From contig CM019823.1 of the NCBI GenBank assembly GCA_009763385.1, forward strand, positions 41,722,444-41,786,443: a stretch of DNA of 64,000 bases. Reading direction: 5' to 3'. This DNA comes from Coix lacryma-jobi var. lacryma-jobi (taxonomy: Eukaryota; Streptophyta; Magnoliopsida; Poales; Poaceae). Positions 11,690-22,805 of the stretch are shown in pieces. A program made the position numbers and the translations under genes. A model generated the notes under the pieces. The model saw only the letters and a program-made list of their open reading frames with translations. It had not been told where the DNA came from and ran no database searches. Every line of letters starts with the position of its first letter. Position 1 is the first letter of the stretch.

Positions 11690-11986
11690 TTCTAGAGTGA
11701 GCCGCTCTTACAGAGGTCACTGTAGGGGCGGCTGTTACACCAGCCGCCCTTACTAACCGGCCACAACCCACTGTAAGGACGGTCTGAACACTAGTCGTCC
11801 TTATAGTGGCCTACTGTAAGGGCGATCTGAACACCAGCCGCCCTTACAGTGGCCTACTGTAAGGGCGGCTCCTGTTGAACCGCTCTTACAGTGAAAAGCA
11901 CTGTAAGAGCGTTTAAATAGGGACGGCTGGCGTAGCCGCCTATAGTGGGTCACCAGCCGCCCCTGATGTGCCTTCCTGTAACAGTG
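11690..11986. repeat. CACTA subterminal repeat array and right terminus
   Basis: CACTGTAAGGGCGGCT-like units and their complements (AGCCGCCCTTACAGTG) recur about ten times in both orientations. They fit TNPA-type binding sites beside the transposon end. The array ends at CAGTG (11982-11986). Confidence 0.85.
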
Positions 11987-12236
11987 CATGTCATGTCAGA
12001 ACATAGAACGAGGACCAATGTTGGCACTCATGAATAACACCACAGTGCAAGTTATATTGCTCCGGAATTTGTACTCAAACATCAACGACGCACCGGCACA
12101 ACGCTATTGAACTGATCGCATCTACAAACTTGTCCCCCCCCCACGGGTAATTTAATGGATCAATTTCGCCGCATGCGTCCGTCTACAACAAGAGATGATA
12201 ACACATGGGCTCGCAAAGAAAATAAAATGACACGTA

Positions 12237-12471
12237 CTCCCTCCGTCCCTAAATAAGTTTCGTCGTTGGTGTGCGTGCCATGTGTTTGACTCAATTTGTA
12301 GAAAATATGTGTAATATCTATATCTCCAAATAATTTTGTTAAAAAACTAGATGTAAAGATCTTTTCGATGATACTAATTACTTAGCATAAATATTAATAT
12401 ATTTTAATATATAATTGTCGGAAGCTTTTTCTCGGGAAGCGAGAACGACACTTGTTTAGGGACGGAGGGAG
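12237..12471. mobile_element. Stowaway-type MITE
   Basis: A 235-bp element with inverted ends CTCCCTCCGTCCCTAAA and its near complement. It is flanked by TA on the left (12235-12236) and TG on the right, a decayed TA duplication. It carries no ORF. Confidence 0.85.
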
Positions 12472-13009
12472 TGCCTACTGGTACTACTGAACATCTTGCT
12501 CTAGCTCCGCTCCGCTCCGCATGCTCATGTGTGCTTGCTCGATGTGATGACTGAACGAAGATGTAAAAGTCAACTTTCGCTGACGAGGCAATGGTTTTTG
12601 TCATCGCGACCTCGCGTCCGCGCCTGCAGTCCCTTTCTTATTTTGCTCGCCCACCCGATTGCATTCATTCATTACACTACACGCACGCACCACATCGAAG
12701 GACTTCTTCACAAAAGTGACTTGTAATGAATAACCACACAAGTCCTTGCAACCATCCTATATGAGTTCTTGCAACCATACAGGACCTAGAAACGACTTTA
12801 AAAACACACATGTAGGACGTCACGGTAGTTTTGCATTGCGATTGTGGTTAGACTTTAGAGCCTCTATCAGTCAACTCAATGCAAACTACTTAAAAAAACA
12901 GAGTCGCGAACTCAATCAACTCACCATGGCTGTACGACCTACGACGGGACCACCTCCTGGCGCCGGCCGGGCGGCCTCCGCGCCGCGGCCCAAGCTACGA
13001 GTTCCCCGC
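12472..13009. other. Non-coding stretch
   Basis: No convincing gene or element boundary. Two short copies of a c(t/a)tgcaaccat motif occur near 12745 and 12770. The region becomes GC-rich towards the adjacent gene fragment. Confidence 0.4.
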
Positions 13010-13393
13010 TCACGCCACGGCCCGGCTTAATGCACGCCGCGCTGTGGTCGCAGTCGTCGTCGTCGTCGTTGCGGCCGCGGAAACGGAGACGGACAGCCCG
13101 GCGCTCTCGGCGGTGTGGTGGGCCTCGAAGTCGAGCGGCTCGTCTGCGTCAGCCGCGCCCGCGCGTGCGTCGCTTCCGCAGGCTGACGAGGGGCCGCCCG
13201 CGCCCGCGCTGAGCCCGAGGACGCGGCCGTCCCCGGCGCCGCGGCTGTTGTGCCATATCGCCAGGCAGTAGGACGCGGAGCACAGCATCGCGGCGACTAG
13301 GAAGGTGAGGAGGTCGCGGCGCGTGATGGCGCGCCACCATCTGCCGCCGCCGGGGCGCCTGCTAGTGCTAGGCGAGGCGGTAGTGCTCGGCAT
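13010..13393 (-). pseudogene. First-exon fragment of a putative methyltransferase (PMT/QUASIMODO-like, DUF248 family)
   Basis: Read on the minus strand from the ATG at 13393, the frame gives 127 residues. A basic N-terminus precedes a hydrophobic anchor, DLLTFLVAAMLCSASYCLAIW, at about residues 27-47. A Gly/Ala/Ser stalk with one Cys follows, then EPLDFEAHH near residue 91. A signal anchor followed by a short stalk and LDFExHH is how plant PMT proteins begin; they are Golgi type II membrane proteins linked to pectin methylation. The next expected block (a Cys, then SEYTPCED) is absent. The frame instead runs into a Thr/Ala tract and a stop, and no methyltransferase domain lies downstream. This looks like a captured or stranded gene fragment. 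The family call rests on a short region and is moderate. Confidence 0.5.
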
Positions 13394-13736
13394 GGACGGC
13401 GACTCGGCGAGGGAGCAGGAAGAGAGGGACGGCACTAGGCGGAGGAGACGAAAGAGAGGAGTGGGTGGCTGCAGGAGGCAGCAGGATCGAGCGGCGACCG
13501 TGTGTTTGCGGCTTTGCGCGCGCGCGGAACCGTGCAGGCCGCTTTTGAGGATGGTGCAGACGGCGTTAAGGGTAATGAATATATTTATATCATATTTTTT
13601 ATATTTCACAAACGTATGAATAATTTTGTCTTTGTTCTTTTATAGAAAAAAATATTATTTATTTATTGTGATTTGTGCTAATAGATTTAGACCATTAGAT
13701 ATAGATCTGAAAGTTGTTAGTCATCGTCTGAAAAAA

Positions 13737-13766
13737 TGTTATATTTCAGACGCCTGAAATATAACA
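13737..13766. repeat. Perfect inverted repeat with 4-base loop
   Basis: Arms TGTTATATTTCAG (13737-13749) and CTGAAATATAACA (13754-13766) flank ACGC. The GTCTGAAA stretch just upstream could pair alternatively. No element boundary is evident. Confidence 0.75.
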
Positions 13767-13839
13767 AATCTCGTATAGTGCTTATTGATTTGGAGATAAT
13801 GAGCATAATAATAAGCAGTGTCCTCATCATAGGGATGTA

Positions 13840-13928
13840 CCCTCTGTTCCTTTTTAAATGTCGTTCGGAAAGCGTGTCTGTGAGGGAAACACGGATTTCT
13901 AGAGACACTTATTTAGGGACGGAGAGAG
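13840..13928. mobile_element. Short Stowaway-type MITE
   Basis: An 89-bp element from CCCTCTGTTCC to GGGACGGAGAGAG, flanked by TA on both sides (13838-13839 and 13929-13930). The length suggests an internal deletion. Confidence 0.75.
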
Positions 13929-14285
13929 TATGCCCTTATGAATCCAGCCTAATAAGCATCGCCCACCCTGCATTGCTCGCTCTGGTGAGTGAAGATTGTG
14001 ATCCTGCTGATCCATGATATATAAATAAATCATTGTAAAAAAAAGAGAGATAATGACGCGTAGTAATATTCATGTTTATTTATTCATTCTTACCGTTCCC
14101 AGGCTTAACTGCCCTTCTCTAAGGATAGTGATGGGATGGTTTACGTTCCGATCATCTGTGCCCGAAGGCTTGCTAAATTATCTTTTTTGTATTGCAAGTA
14201 TATCTATATTATAAAAAATTCTAGGATGTACTAATTTGTGTTTAGCTGTCGTATATACAGTATGTAGGAGTACTGATGCAGTCAT

Positions 14286-14286
<1 letters not shown>

Positions 14287-14346
<60 letters not shown>
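14287..14346. repeat. (AT)n microsatellite
   Basis: About 60 bp of uninterrupted alternating A and T. Confidence 0.98.
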
Positions 14347-14544
14347 CCTACTAATGTCAGCAGTTTTCTTCATTCATGTCGAGAACTTGAGATGAATCCA
14401 GTGAATGATTGGGTCTTCCCTCGCGCGAATATCCACCAAAGAAAGAGAATATCTCTTGCGCGAGAGCTGCAACCACTACATTAATGTACTATACTGCTAG
14501 TGGATTTGAGTTTATCAAAACATGGAGTTATATGAAAGTATTTG

Positions 14545-14597
14545 TGGTCTGGTGGTATGCTAGTTTAGTGGAACGCTAACCGCTAGAGTTTAAATCT
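14545..14597 (+). repeat. Possible tRNA-derived SINE fragment
   Basis: TGGTCTGGTGGTA resembles a Pol III A box and GAGTTTAAATCT, about 30 bp later, resembles a decayed B box. The order and spacing fit a tRNA-related SINE head. No tail or target duplication was found. Confidence 0.3.
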
Positions 14598-15239
14598 ATA
14601 TTGTATGAGTGAGTTGTGTGTGTTTACTAAATTATAACCGATTAAAAAACATGGACTTGCAGGATTGACTCGTTCTGGGTCACGTCACTATCAGACGAAC
14701 CGCACCGCTATCTGTATCACATACTGGAGTAGGCATATAGAGTAAGAATCTCGCGCAACGGGTACGCTAAATAGCAACATGCTATCCAAACGGAGCCGGT
14801 ATATACAGAGGGATAGCGGACATCTACATCATGCAGCAGAAGAGAGAGGAGAGAGTATCCAGTGTGGGTCCCACTGTGTTAACAAACTAAAAAATGTTAT
14901 AACTCACAAACCAAAAAACTAAATTAAATTTCGATTGCACCATTGAATTCGTTGCAATTAATTTTTCAAAACTACATCTCTCGTGGATATATTTAGATGA
15001 AGTGATAAGTGAGCCCACAGTGAATAGAGGATGATATAGAAGATGGATGGATGCGGGAGAAATGAGTATAGAGGAGAGAATTTTGATGACCAGACAGTAT
15101 AGAGGATGAAAATAAAGGAATGTGAGTGCGGATAGTCTCATGGCGTGGGCGGGACGATCAGGTTTGGACAAAGTCGTCGGGTTAACTCCAGTCACCATTT
15201 AACCTCTGCCAGCGACTGTTTCAGACGTATGGATTCCAA

Positions 15240-16502
15240 ACACAAGAACTTAGAACACTTCCCTCATTTCTCACACTTTTGATTCTTATGCAGCACAGTC
15301 AATCTCAACTATCAGACCAGTACACTCTAATTATCATAATATCCTTCGCTGGACGTCGGCTAAAAATGGTACATGTACTACAAAAGCTATCTATAAACAA
15401 CTTTCAATTCAAAATGTGGTACACTTAGCTGTAACAGGTTCCCGGAGTATTACCATCCAAGCAAAATACTTCATAGAATTTGGAAGAACAAAGCTCTACC
15501 ATCGCTGATCCAGACCTTCGCCTGGCGTCTACTTCGCAATGTCATTCCTACAACACGAAGACTGACCACCTACTCTCAACACATAACAGAACACTGCTCT
15601 GCCTGTGGAATGCAAGAAACTGATATTTACCTTTTCTTCACCTGCCACCTTCCAAATGAGGCTTGGTCTTCTAACAACTCTCCTCTCACAGCACGTAACA
15701 ATACCATTGTTAATGATGGTATACAACAACAATTAACTTCAATCATATCAGACTCTACAAATGATGAAACCATCCTTAAAATTCTTCTCACTCTATGGTA
15801 TACTCTGCTCACCATGCCAGAGCCACCCGACGTAGCAGCAGCAAATACAGCTCCACGCTCAGGACTAATGTTTGGTTGGTGACCGGAACTTGTCACGCCT
15901 GACCTTCGGCAAACTGTGGCTGCCACAGAAAGTGTGGCGAACAAAATCGAAGCCACACTTCTGGCAAACTTTGGCACGAAAATGAGTCTATGACGTGTGG
16001 GACATGGTGCTAAGAAAGTGTGGCGTGCCATAACTGTGGCAGTGAACCAAACGGCTGCCAGAAAAACTGTGGCACGACGAATCTGTGGCGTGGCAAGTTC
16101 TGGTCACCAACCAAACGCACCCAACAAATAATGATTATTCTGTTTTGCTGCCAACCCAACTGCAGGGATCCAGATGCTACAGTGATGCTTCAACAATCTC
16201 GGACAACATCCAGTCTACACCCCGACGAGCAGGTATCAGTGTCTTTATTGTCAACATGTAGGTCAACTTGTCCCAGTTCATCCGCATCAGGGCGAACATG
16301 AGGGACTCTTCTTCGTTTCTGATGGCAGAAGCAACAGCCTTGACAACTGCAGCAACAATGATTGCCCAGCTAAACATCACACATGTCACCTTCCTATCGG
16401 ACAACCAACAACTAGTGCATTTTCTAAACAGGGATGACCAATTGAACCCCCCAGACTGGCGGATCAAGCCTTTTACTCAACTCATTGCAAACACTATGCT
16501 GC
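15240..16502 (+). mobile_element. LINE (L1-type) 3' region, left part: zinc-binding RT end and RNase H start
   Basis: The frames around 15346-15660 read as the zf-RVT region found at the end of plant LINE reverse transcriptases, including WRLLRNVIPT and the Cys/His cluster CSACGMQETDIYLFFTCH. After a MITE insertion, 16170-16502 reads as an RNase H-like domain: YSDAS, then MAEATALTTAA and TFLSDNQQLVHFLN. Frameshifts are present. Solo LTR-B splits the domain at 16503, and the rest resumes at 39058 in the same frame. The 5' end of the LINE is not recognisable, as expected for a 5'-truncated copy. The protein would copy LINE RNA at nicked target DNA; this copy is dead. Confidence 0.8.
15870..16116. 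mobile_element. MITE inserted in the LINE
   Basis: A 247-bp sequence with about 30-bp inverted ends starting GTTTGGTTGGTGACC, two mismatches seen. Inside, TGTGGC and GCCACA recur in both orientations. It separates the zf-RVT and RNase H parts. No clear target duplication was found, so the superfamily (Harbinger, hAT or other) stays open. Confidence 0.7.
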
Positions 16503-16955
16503 TGTTGACGCTAAAATTTGTATCTTCGAGCGCCAAACACACCACGAGGCCCTCAGAGACCGCGTGGAGCAAGAGTCCTGATCTCCTGAACCTCCAAGGA
16601 AGAAGCCGATCTTAGTGAAACCGAGTCCAAGGTGTTCCATGAACAAGATCTATCTGTCAAGCTATGATTTGCCATGAAACCAAGCAAACCTAATCCAACA
16701 AACCTATCAGTGGGGTTCGAGAATGCACCAATAACAAGAATCAAACCTACTTACTTTTGAACAAAACTATAACTGAACAAAGATCTCGAACGCCCAACAT
16801 GTAGCAATAGAGATCGACAAGTTAGTCGATGAAAGTCTAAATCGGCTATCTTTGTTAAGATAAGCGTGAAACTATTTTAAACAGCAGATCTAGATGACGT
16901 TTAAGCTGAAGCTAGCTTGTCAATCTTGATTGGGCAAGATATTGTTGTAACGAAT
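16503..16955 (-). mobile_element. Solo LTR-B, left part
   Basis: It starts TGTTGACGC directly after the target duplication gctgc (16498-16502). Copia-2 interrupts it at 16956. The rest is at 38406-39057, which ends GTCAACA followed by the second gctgc (39058-39062). Its start resembles the start of LTR-A. Confidence 0.85.
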
Positions 16956-18227
16956 TATAAGGACCTGTGTGGCCTAAGGGGGGGTTGAATAGGCCTATCA
17001 AAAATCACAGCTCAAAACTTAATTAGTTAAGCCCGACACTACCGCCCTGAGCCCGGCACTGCCGCTCCCCGGCACTGCCGGCCTCAGCCCGGTACTAGCG
17101 CGCAGAATACTTTCCGAGCCTGTAATTCGAAATTCAGCCACAACAAACCAAATCTATATGAATGGAAATGTAACACTAGGTTTTCTGAACCAGCAGAACC
17201 AACTCAACCAAGCCAAATATGTAGTATGAAGTAGATCGGGCGAAACCCTAGAATCTATCACAAGCTCTCAAGTATGAAGAATGAAAGCAAGTAAGCACAA
17301 GAAACAAGTGATTTATCCCATGGTTCAGCTCGCCACTAAGGCTTGCCTACCTCCACATTGTTGAGGTTGACCACTTAGGTCATGAGCTTTCCAACTCTTC
17401 CTTGTTCTCAAGTCAAGGAACCAAATCCTTGAGGTGAGGGGTAATAATACTAGCTGCATAAGTGATTACAAACCTCCCAAGGCCGCCACACAAGTTGGCT
17501 AGCTCAAGGGCGACGCCTAGCCGGCTAGGGTTCCAAGAACCCAAGAGTAATAGAAGCAAATCCACCGGCTATGGCTCAAATCAAGTGCTCTAGGGAGTAG
17601 GTCTCAGCTAGGGCTTCTCTTTGATGAAGGTTTGATGCTCTAACTCACTTGGAATCAATGGGAATCGAAGATTAGGTGAGAGAGAGCTTGGGAGCCTTCA
17701 ATGGGGAGAGGAAGCCTTGTCTGGAGGTAGGAGATGAGTAAATGGTCGTGGATGACCGTTGGGGTGGCAGGAAGATGGAGTAAATATCTCCTGCCATCCA
17801 ACGACTGAAACAAGTCACGGCAGTGCCGGCCTTAGCATGGCAGTGCCGCGGCCCGGCACTGCCACGCCCTGAGCGGCACTGCCGCGCCTACCAGACAGAC
17901 AGAGATAGATCAAAATTTTGTGCAGTTGTCTTTGGTTAGAAACAAGGATAGCTTGGGTTGGTTTGAGCACATATCATTCAGCCATAGCGATACATTTGCA
18001 TTCCCCCTTGATAGTATGACAATCCTACAACTCAAATGCATATGAAAAAGCTCTTTATAGCACTTTGAGTCCGGAACCGATGAAATATAGTATGAGGGGT
18101 CCACCAACACATATGCACCATCCTTTCACATTATCAACCTGCTTGTCATCTTGGTAAATCTCATTAGTTCCTCAATCATGTGGTCATTATCACCAAAACC
18201 CACAATTAGGGCTTGATTGCACTTACA
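16956..18227 (-). repeat. Copia-2 3' LTR
   Basis: It matches 37166-38405 along its length with scattered differences and small indels. Its first bases are TATAAG where the partner has TGTAAG, so one end base has mutated. It ends CTTACA. GGCACTGCCG motifs cluster at 17052-17095 and 17818-17888. Confidence 0.95.
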
Positions 18228-18243
18228 ATCTCCCCCTTTTTTG
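18228..18243 (-). promoter_or_regulatory. Copia-2 polypurine tract
   Basis: The minus strand reads AAAAAAGGGGGAGAT next to the 3' LTR, the primer site for plus-strand DNA synthesis. Confidence 0.85.
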
Positions 18244-18550
18244 GTGATTGATGACAACATAATTGAAGCTTACAATAAAAGGGTACAATACTTGAGATTT
18301 AGAAGATTAGGTGTGAAACCTCCCCCTAAATGTGTGAATGAGAGCTGAAATCTCAAATTGGCATTAGAGGCCAACATTCACATATTTTAAAGAAGGTTCT
18401 GTTCCACATCTAATAGCTTTGTGGGGTGCGAACAAACTGTGTCAAGAATAAATACGTGATGCGAATGACAGTTTAAGCACATCGGAGTGGTTTGCTGCCT
18501 GTCCGCCAGAGCGGTACTGCCGCTCTGGGCGAGGCACTGCCGGCCCTGGA

Positions 18551-18822
18551 GCGGCACTGCCGCTCAAGCTTACAGACAACAAACACAACGGAATTTAAAA
18601 CAACCACAAAGCATAATAAACAACAGGTCTAAACAAGATATGACAAGCTCAATAAGCAGATAAACGTATATATCCACGGCAGTGCCTCGCCCAGAGCGGC
18701 ACTGCCGCTCAAGCTTACAGACAACAAACACAACGGAATTTAAAACAACCACAAAGCATAATAAACAACAGGTCTAAACAAGATATGACAAGCTCAATAA
18801 GCAGATAAACGTATATATCCAC
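18551..18822. repeat. Two copies of a 127-bp unit in the Copia-2 3' region
   Basis: 18551-18677 and 18696-18822 look identical, separated by 18 bp that carry another GGCAGTGCC motif. The copies are bounded by GCGGCACTGCCGC, so recombination at that motif may have made the duplication. Confidence 0.9.
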
Positions 18823-19025
18823 ATCCAAGTCTAAGAAGTAGCAACAAAGAGTAATATTACAAAATAGAGTTTTGACCGAAACAAACTCTCTCACAACTCA
18901 CAACTACTAAAAGATGGGACATGAAAAAGAAAGTGTTGTACCCCCTTCTCTTCACCTAATTCTCCCCTTTGGCAACAAGTCACCAAAAAGAGAGAAGTAG
19001 AGAGAAGAGAAGAGTGTCCAAACAC

Positions 19026-20703
19026 TCACTCATCATCAGAAGCTATCGTGTCCCACTGAATCTCGGTCTCATCATCATCGTCGTCGTCGTCGTCGTCGTC
19101 ATTGCCATCTTCGTCGTCGTCAGACTCTACAACAGCCTTCCCATGGCGATGGATAGTGTTGGTGTAGCGTGTCGAGGTACGTGTAGAACGATGAGACGGC
19201 TCAGGCAGTATCTCCTCCTGCTCCTCATCACCATCTGAGTCTAGGTCATCTGAATCGAGGCTGGAGAGGTCGAAGTGTGGTGGAGAGCGGGGTGGAGGTA
19301 TCGGAGAACGACTCGCCCGCTCTCGCTCTGCACGCTGCTCAACTAGTGTCTGGTGAGCTGTCTGGGCTGCGTATGTGCAAGTAGAGAAGATGGCCTTAAT
19401 CCATTTGGCCAGCTTGCTCTTCTTCTTCCTCTGGGAGGAAGGGTAGGAGCTCTCTGGCCTGTCAACTGCTGCTGCCCTCTTCTTCTCTGCTCTGTATGGC
19501 TCATGCAACCCATCCTTAGCGAAGGTGTAGCCGGAGACCATCTCTATGATATACATGATGTAGGGGGCATAAAGCACTGCCTTCCTAGCATCCTCGGCTA
19601 CCACTTGTAGCTCAGTCCAAATGAAACTCGAGATGGAGAAGTGATTTGCCCTCGGGGCCATCCTAGCCAACATGTTCCTGCCATATCCATAGAGGTTAGA
19701 ATGGGAACCCCTTTGGGGTTGAGAGTTTGCCTGAAAAGGTTGTTCAACATGTAGTAGAAACCCTTCAGCCCCTTGGCCAACCCGTCTGCCTTCCGAGGAT
19801 CCTCATACATGAATGCAATCTCATTATCTGTCAATGTCCTCTCCTAGTGCAGACTGTCAAGCTCTCTATCCCTGCTGCCCAAACCGAGGATCCTAGCAAA
19901 GGTCTCATAAGTGACCTTGTAGTGACGACCCTCGGTCATCCAATGCATCTCCTCCACTACATTGTCCACATAGAGTGTGGCATGAAACTGATGGATGATC
20001 TCTGTGTTCCAATTGTAGCTGAAACCCATCAAGCCATACATATTCCTTGCCTTGCAAGCTGCCACCACCCTGTCAATGTCACGATCATGCTTGGCCTCCA
20101 AGTGCTCCCCATCAACATACTTCATACTCAGAATCTTTTGCTTCTTGTCATTGTATAGGACTGAACGGTAGAAGTCGGAATGAAACTCATTCCAGAACCT
20201 GTAGTCAATGCCCAAATCTTTCTGAAGGTTGTAGGGATTGAGCTGGCGTTGTGTCTTCACTGAGCTGAACTGTTGATAATAAGACACTGGTTGCCTGTCC
20301 TTGGTGTCCTGTGGAGGCCTCTCCTGCACATCCTCAGTGTATGCCTGCAAGTGGGCTCTACTGACCTCTGCAAGATGCTCTGGTGTGTTGGGATAGAGGT
20401 CATCCCGAATCTGTCGCCCTTGCATCTGCAGGCGAGCCTCATCACGGATCTGCTGCCTTGGAGTCACATTCTCTCCTTGAGAACTAGAGCCACCTCTGCG
20501 AGATGGTTGCTTGCTCCTCCCCGGTCATCCCGAATCTATCGCCCTTGCATCTGCAGGCGAGCCTCATCACGGATCTACTGCCTCGCAGTCACATTCTCTC
20601 CTTGAGAACTAGAGCCACCTCTGTGAGATGGCTGCTTTCTCCTCCCCCTGAGCGGATCCATCCTTTGCGTCACCCTTCTCTCATCACCTCTTCCTCCCGA
20701 CAT
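19026..20703 (-). pseudogene. Copia-2 accessory ORF after pol (Transposase_32/putative plant transposon protein-like)
   Basis: Minus-strand frames from the ATG at 20703 to the stop at 19026 form one decayed gene. The N-terminus is Ser/Arg/Gly-rich. The middle (20467-19598) includes YYQQFSSVKTQRQLNPYN, FWNEFHSDFYRSVLY and HATLYVDNVVEEMHWMTEG, a pattern I associate with the plant transposon-protein domain found after pol in SIRE/Maximus elements. The C-terminus is charged: a KKKSKLAKW segment, then a long run of Asp. Damage includes a 125-bp tandem duplication near the start (20398-20647), which shifts the frame, a TAG at 19844-19846 and a frameshift near 19700. The role is unknown; some authors call such ORFs env-like, but I see no clear signal peptide or transmembrane helix in the readable part. 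Confidence 0.6.
20398..20647. repeat. 125-bp tandem duplication in the accessory ORF
   Basis: The unit starting ggtcatcccgaatct occurs at 20398 and again at 20523. The copies differ at a few sites, including two that create stops on the coding strand. The period is not a multiple of three. Confidence 0.85.
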
Positions 20704-20849
20704 CTTGAGAAGAGGAAGGAGGGAAGGAGACCCATGGGGAAGGGAGACCAGAGCTGCACTGAAGAGGATCCCGGAGCAGCGCCGCCGGTGGCCGGAAACG
20801 CCGGGAAGAGGCCCAGAGGAAGACCCAACCGCCGTTTGCCTTTGGTCGC

Positions 20850-20885
<36 letters not shown>

Positions 20886-21294
20886 TAAGTTCACGGGCTG
20901 GGTAAAAAGAGGAAGAGAGAGAGAGGTGGAGCCATCCGGTAGAAGTACAAAAGAGTTTTCCTTTGGCCCCACACGGTAACAGACGGCTCAGGCTGAACCG
21001 ACAAGTCGCGGCACTGTCGCGCCAGCCACGGCACTGCCGGGGCCCGACACTACCGCGGTTGGCCCGGCACTGCCAGACTGTTACCACAGAACAGATTTAT
21101 CTCTAAGTTACTATATCTCATCCTTGGAGTGGACACGCACTGCTTGCATGTTATGACCAATGACAATCAATCAATACAGAACAATGGTCATTTCAAGCAA
21201 GTTGCTTTTCAAAGATTTTGAAACATAATGTATGAAACTTTTGAAATCGGTTTTGCCTAGGTCATACTAGTTGATCAATCAAGCATACTAGGTT
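20704..21294 (-). other. Copia-2 region between pol and the accessory ORF
   Basis: Non-coding. It contains a (GA)n run at 20853-20881 and a cluster of GGCACTGCCG-type motifs at about 21005-21075. It would be the leader of the accessory ORF on the minus strand. No TATA box stands out. Confidence 0.6.
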
Positions 21295-22800
21295 TCAAAC
21301 TACGTTACGAGAGTCAAGGATATTTAGTTCACTTCTTAAAGCACAAAACCTTGACTCATCAAGAGGCTTAGTGAAGATATCAGCTAGTTGTTTGTCGATG
21401 CTCACATGACGAATTGTGATATCTCCTTTGCTTTCGTGATCTCTCAAGAAGTGATGTTGGATGTCTATATGTTTGGTTCTTGAGTGACTCACTGGGTTGT
21501 TTGCAAGTTTTATGGCACTTTCATTGTCACACAAGAGTGGGATATGGGTAAACTGACATCCGAAATCACGAAGGGTTTGCCTCATCCAAAGTAGTTGCGC
21601 ACAACATGCACCTGCTGCAACATACTCGGCCTCGGCTGTGGAAAGGGCTACACAATTTTGATTTTTAGAACTCCAAGACACTAAGGAGCATCCAAGGAAT
21701 TGACATGTCCCCGAAGTGCTTTTTCGATCTACTTTACAACCGACATAATCAGAATCTGAATAGCCAAGTAGTTCGAACTTGGAGCCGTTAGGATACCACA
21801 AGCCAAGGTTTGGAGTGTGAACTAGATATCTCAAGATTCTCTTAACGGCCACTAGGTGACACTCTTTCGGGTTAGCTTGAAATCTAGCACACATGCACAC
21901 ACTAAGCATAATATCGGGCCTAGATGCACATAAATAGAGTAGAAAGCCGATCATGGAGCGATATACCTTGTTGTCCACGGCTTTCCCTTCCTCATTGAGA
22001 TCAAGATGTCCATTGGTTGGCATGGGAGTTTTGATAGGCTTGGCGTTCACCATGTCAAACTTTCTCAACATATCATGGGTGTACTTGGTTTGGCAAAGAA
22101 AAGTCCCTTCCTTCAATTGCTTGATTTGAAAACCAAGGAAGAACTTGAGCTCACCCATCATAGACATCTCAAATCTCTTAGTTATGATCCTACTAAACTC
22201 ATCACAAAAGGATTTGTTAGTACTACCAAATATTATGTCATCGACATATATTTGGCACATAAAAATATCTCCATTGACTTTATGAGTGAAAAGAGTAGGA
22301 TCGACTTTGCCTATTTCAAAGCCTTGTTTGAGCAAGAATTCCTTAAGGCATTCATACCATGCTCTAGGTGCTTGTTTAAGCCCATAGAGCGCCTTTTGGA
22401 GCTTGAAGACATGGTTAGGGAACTTGGGATCTTCAAAACCCGGTGGTTGCTCAACATACACCAACTCTTGTATAGGGCCATTGAGAAATGCACTCTTCAC
22501 ATCCATTTGATATAGCTTGAAGTTGTGATGGGCTGCATAGGCTAAAAGAATCTGAATGGCTTCCAGTCTAGCAACCGGTGCATATGTTTCTTCAAAGTCC
22601 AAGCCCTCTACTTAAGTGAAGCCTTGAGCTACCAATCTTGCCTTGTTCCTTGTCACCACACCTTCTTCATCTTGCTTGTTGAGGAAGACCCATTTGGTTC
22701 CAATAACATTGGTATTTGGTCTTTCCACAAGTGACCATACTTGATTACGCTCGAAGTTGTTGAGCTCTTCTTGCATGGCCATCACCCAATCTGGATCTCC
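21295..22800 (-). pseudogene. Copia-2 reverse transcriptase and RNase H
   Basis: The 435-residue open part (22602-21295) starts DFEETYAPVARLEA, the standard Copia RVT_2 opening. It carries DVKSAFLNG near residue 34, YGLKQAPRAW at 73-82, the catalytic YVDD at 119-122 and, in the RNase H half, STAEAEYVA and LLCDNESAIKLA. It ends just after IFTKPLD. The frame extends upstream to 22800 through GDPDWVMAMQEEL and GTKWVF, broken only by a TAA at about 22611-22613 where CAA (Gln) is expected. The Athila-like element cuts the frame at 22806, and the preceding coding part continues at 32430. Family function: copying element RNA in cytoplasmic particles. The catalytic residues are intact, but the polyprotein is not. 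Confidence 0.93.
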
Positions 22801-22805
22801 AAGAG

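Larger units (their letters stand above)
4466..11986 (+). mobile_element. CACTA (En/Spm-type) DNA transposon, left end cut off by Copia-1
   Basis: It holds two genes typical of the superfamily: a TNP2-like transposase (4633-6543) and a TNPA/Ulp1-like gene (7333-11386). The right end reads TTCCTGTAACAGTG, so the reverse strand starts CACTG, the diagnostic CACTA end. About 300 bp of subterminal repeats precede it. The left terminus is not visible because the Copia-1 LTR abuts at 4465. The copy cannot be autonomous: TNP2 has a premature stop and its C-terminal half is missing. The expected 3-bp target duplication would be cat (11987-11989), which cannot be checked. Confidence 0.9.
13394..15239. 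other. Non-coding stretch with small repeats
   Basis: It begins as GC-rich sequence upstream of the methyltransferase fragment and switches abruptly to AT-rich DNA near 13570. It holds a perfect inverted repeat, a short Stowaway, an (AT)n run and a tRNA-like promoter motif, annotated separately. From 14640 to 15239 I see no gene and no clear element ends. Confidence 0.5.

Noticed and set aside
20575..21087. 170-codon minus-strand frame with a Ser/Leu-rich signal-like start
   Set aside because: It is produced by the (GA)n/(CT)n run and GGCACTGCC motifs. Only its last part, from 20703, belongs to the accessory ORF.
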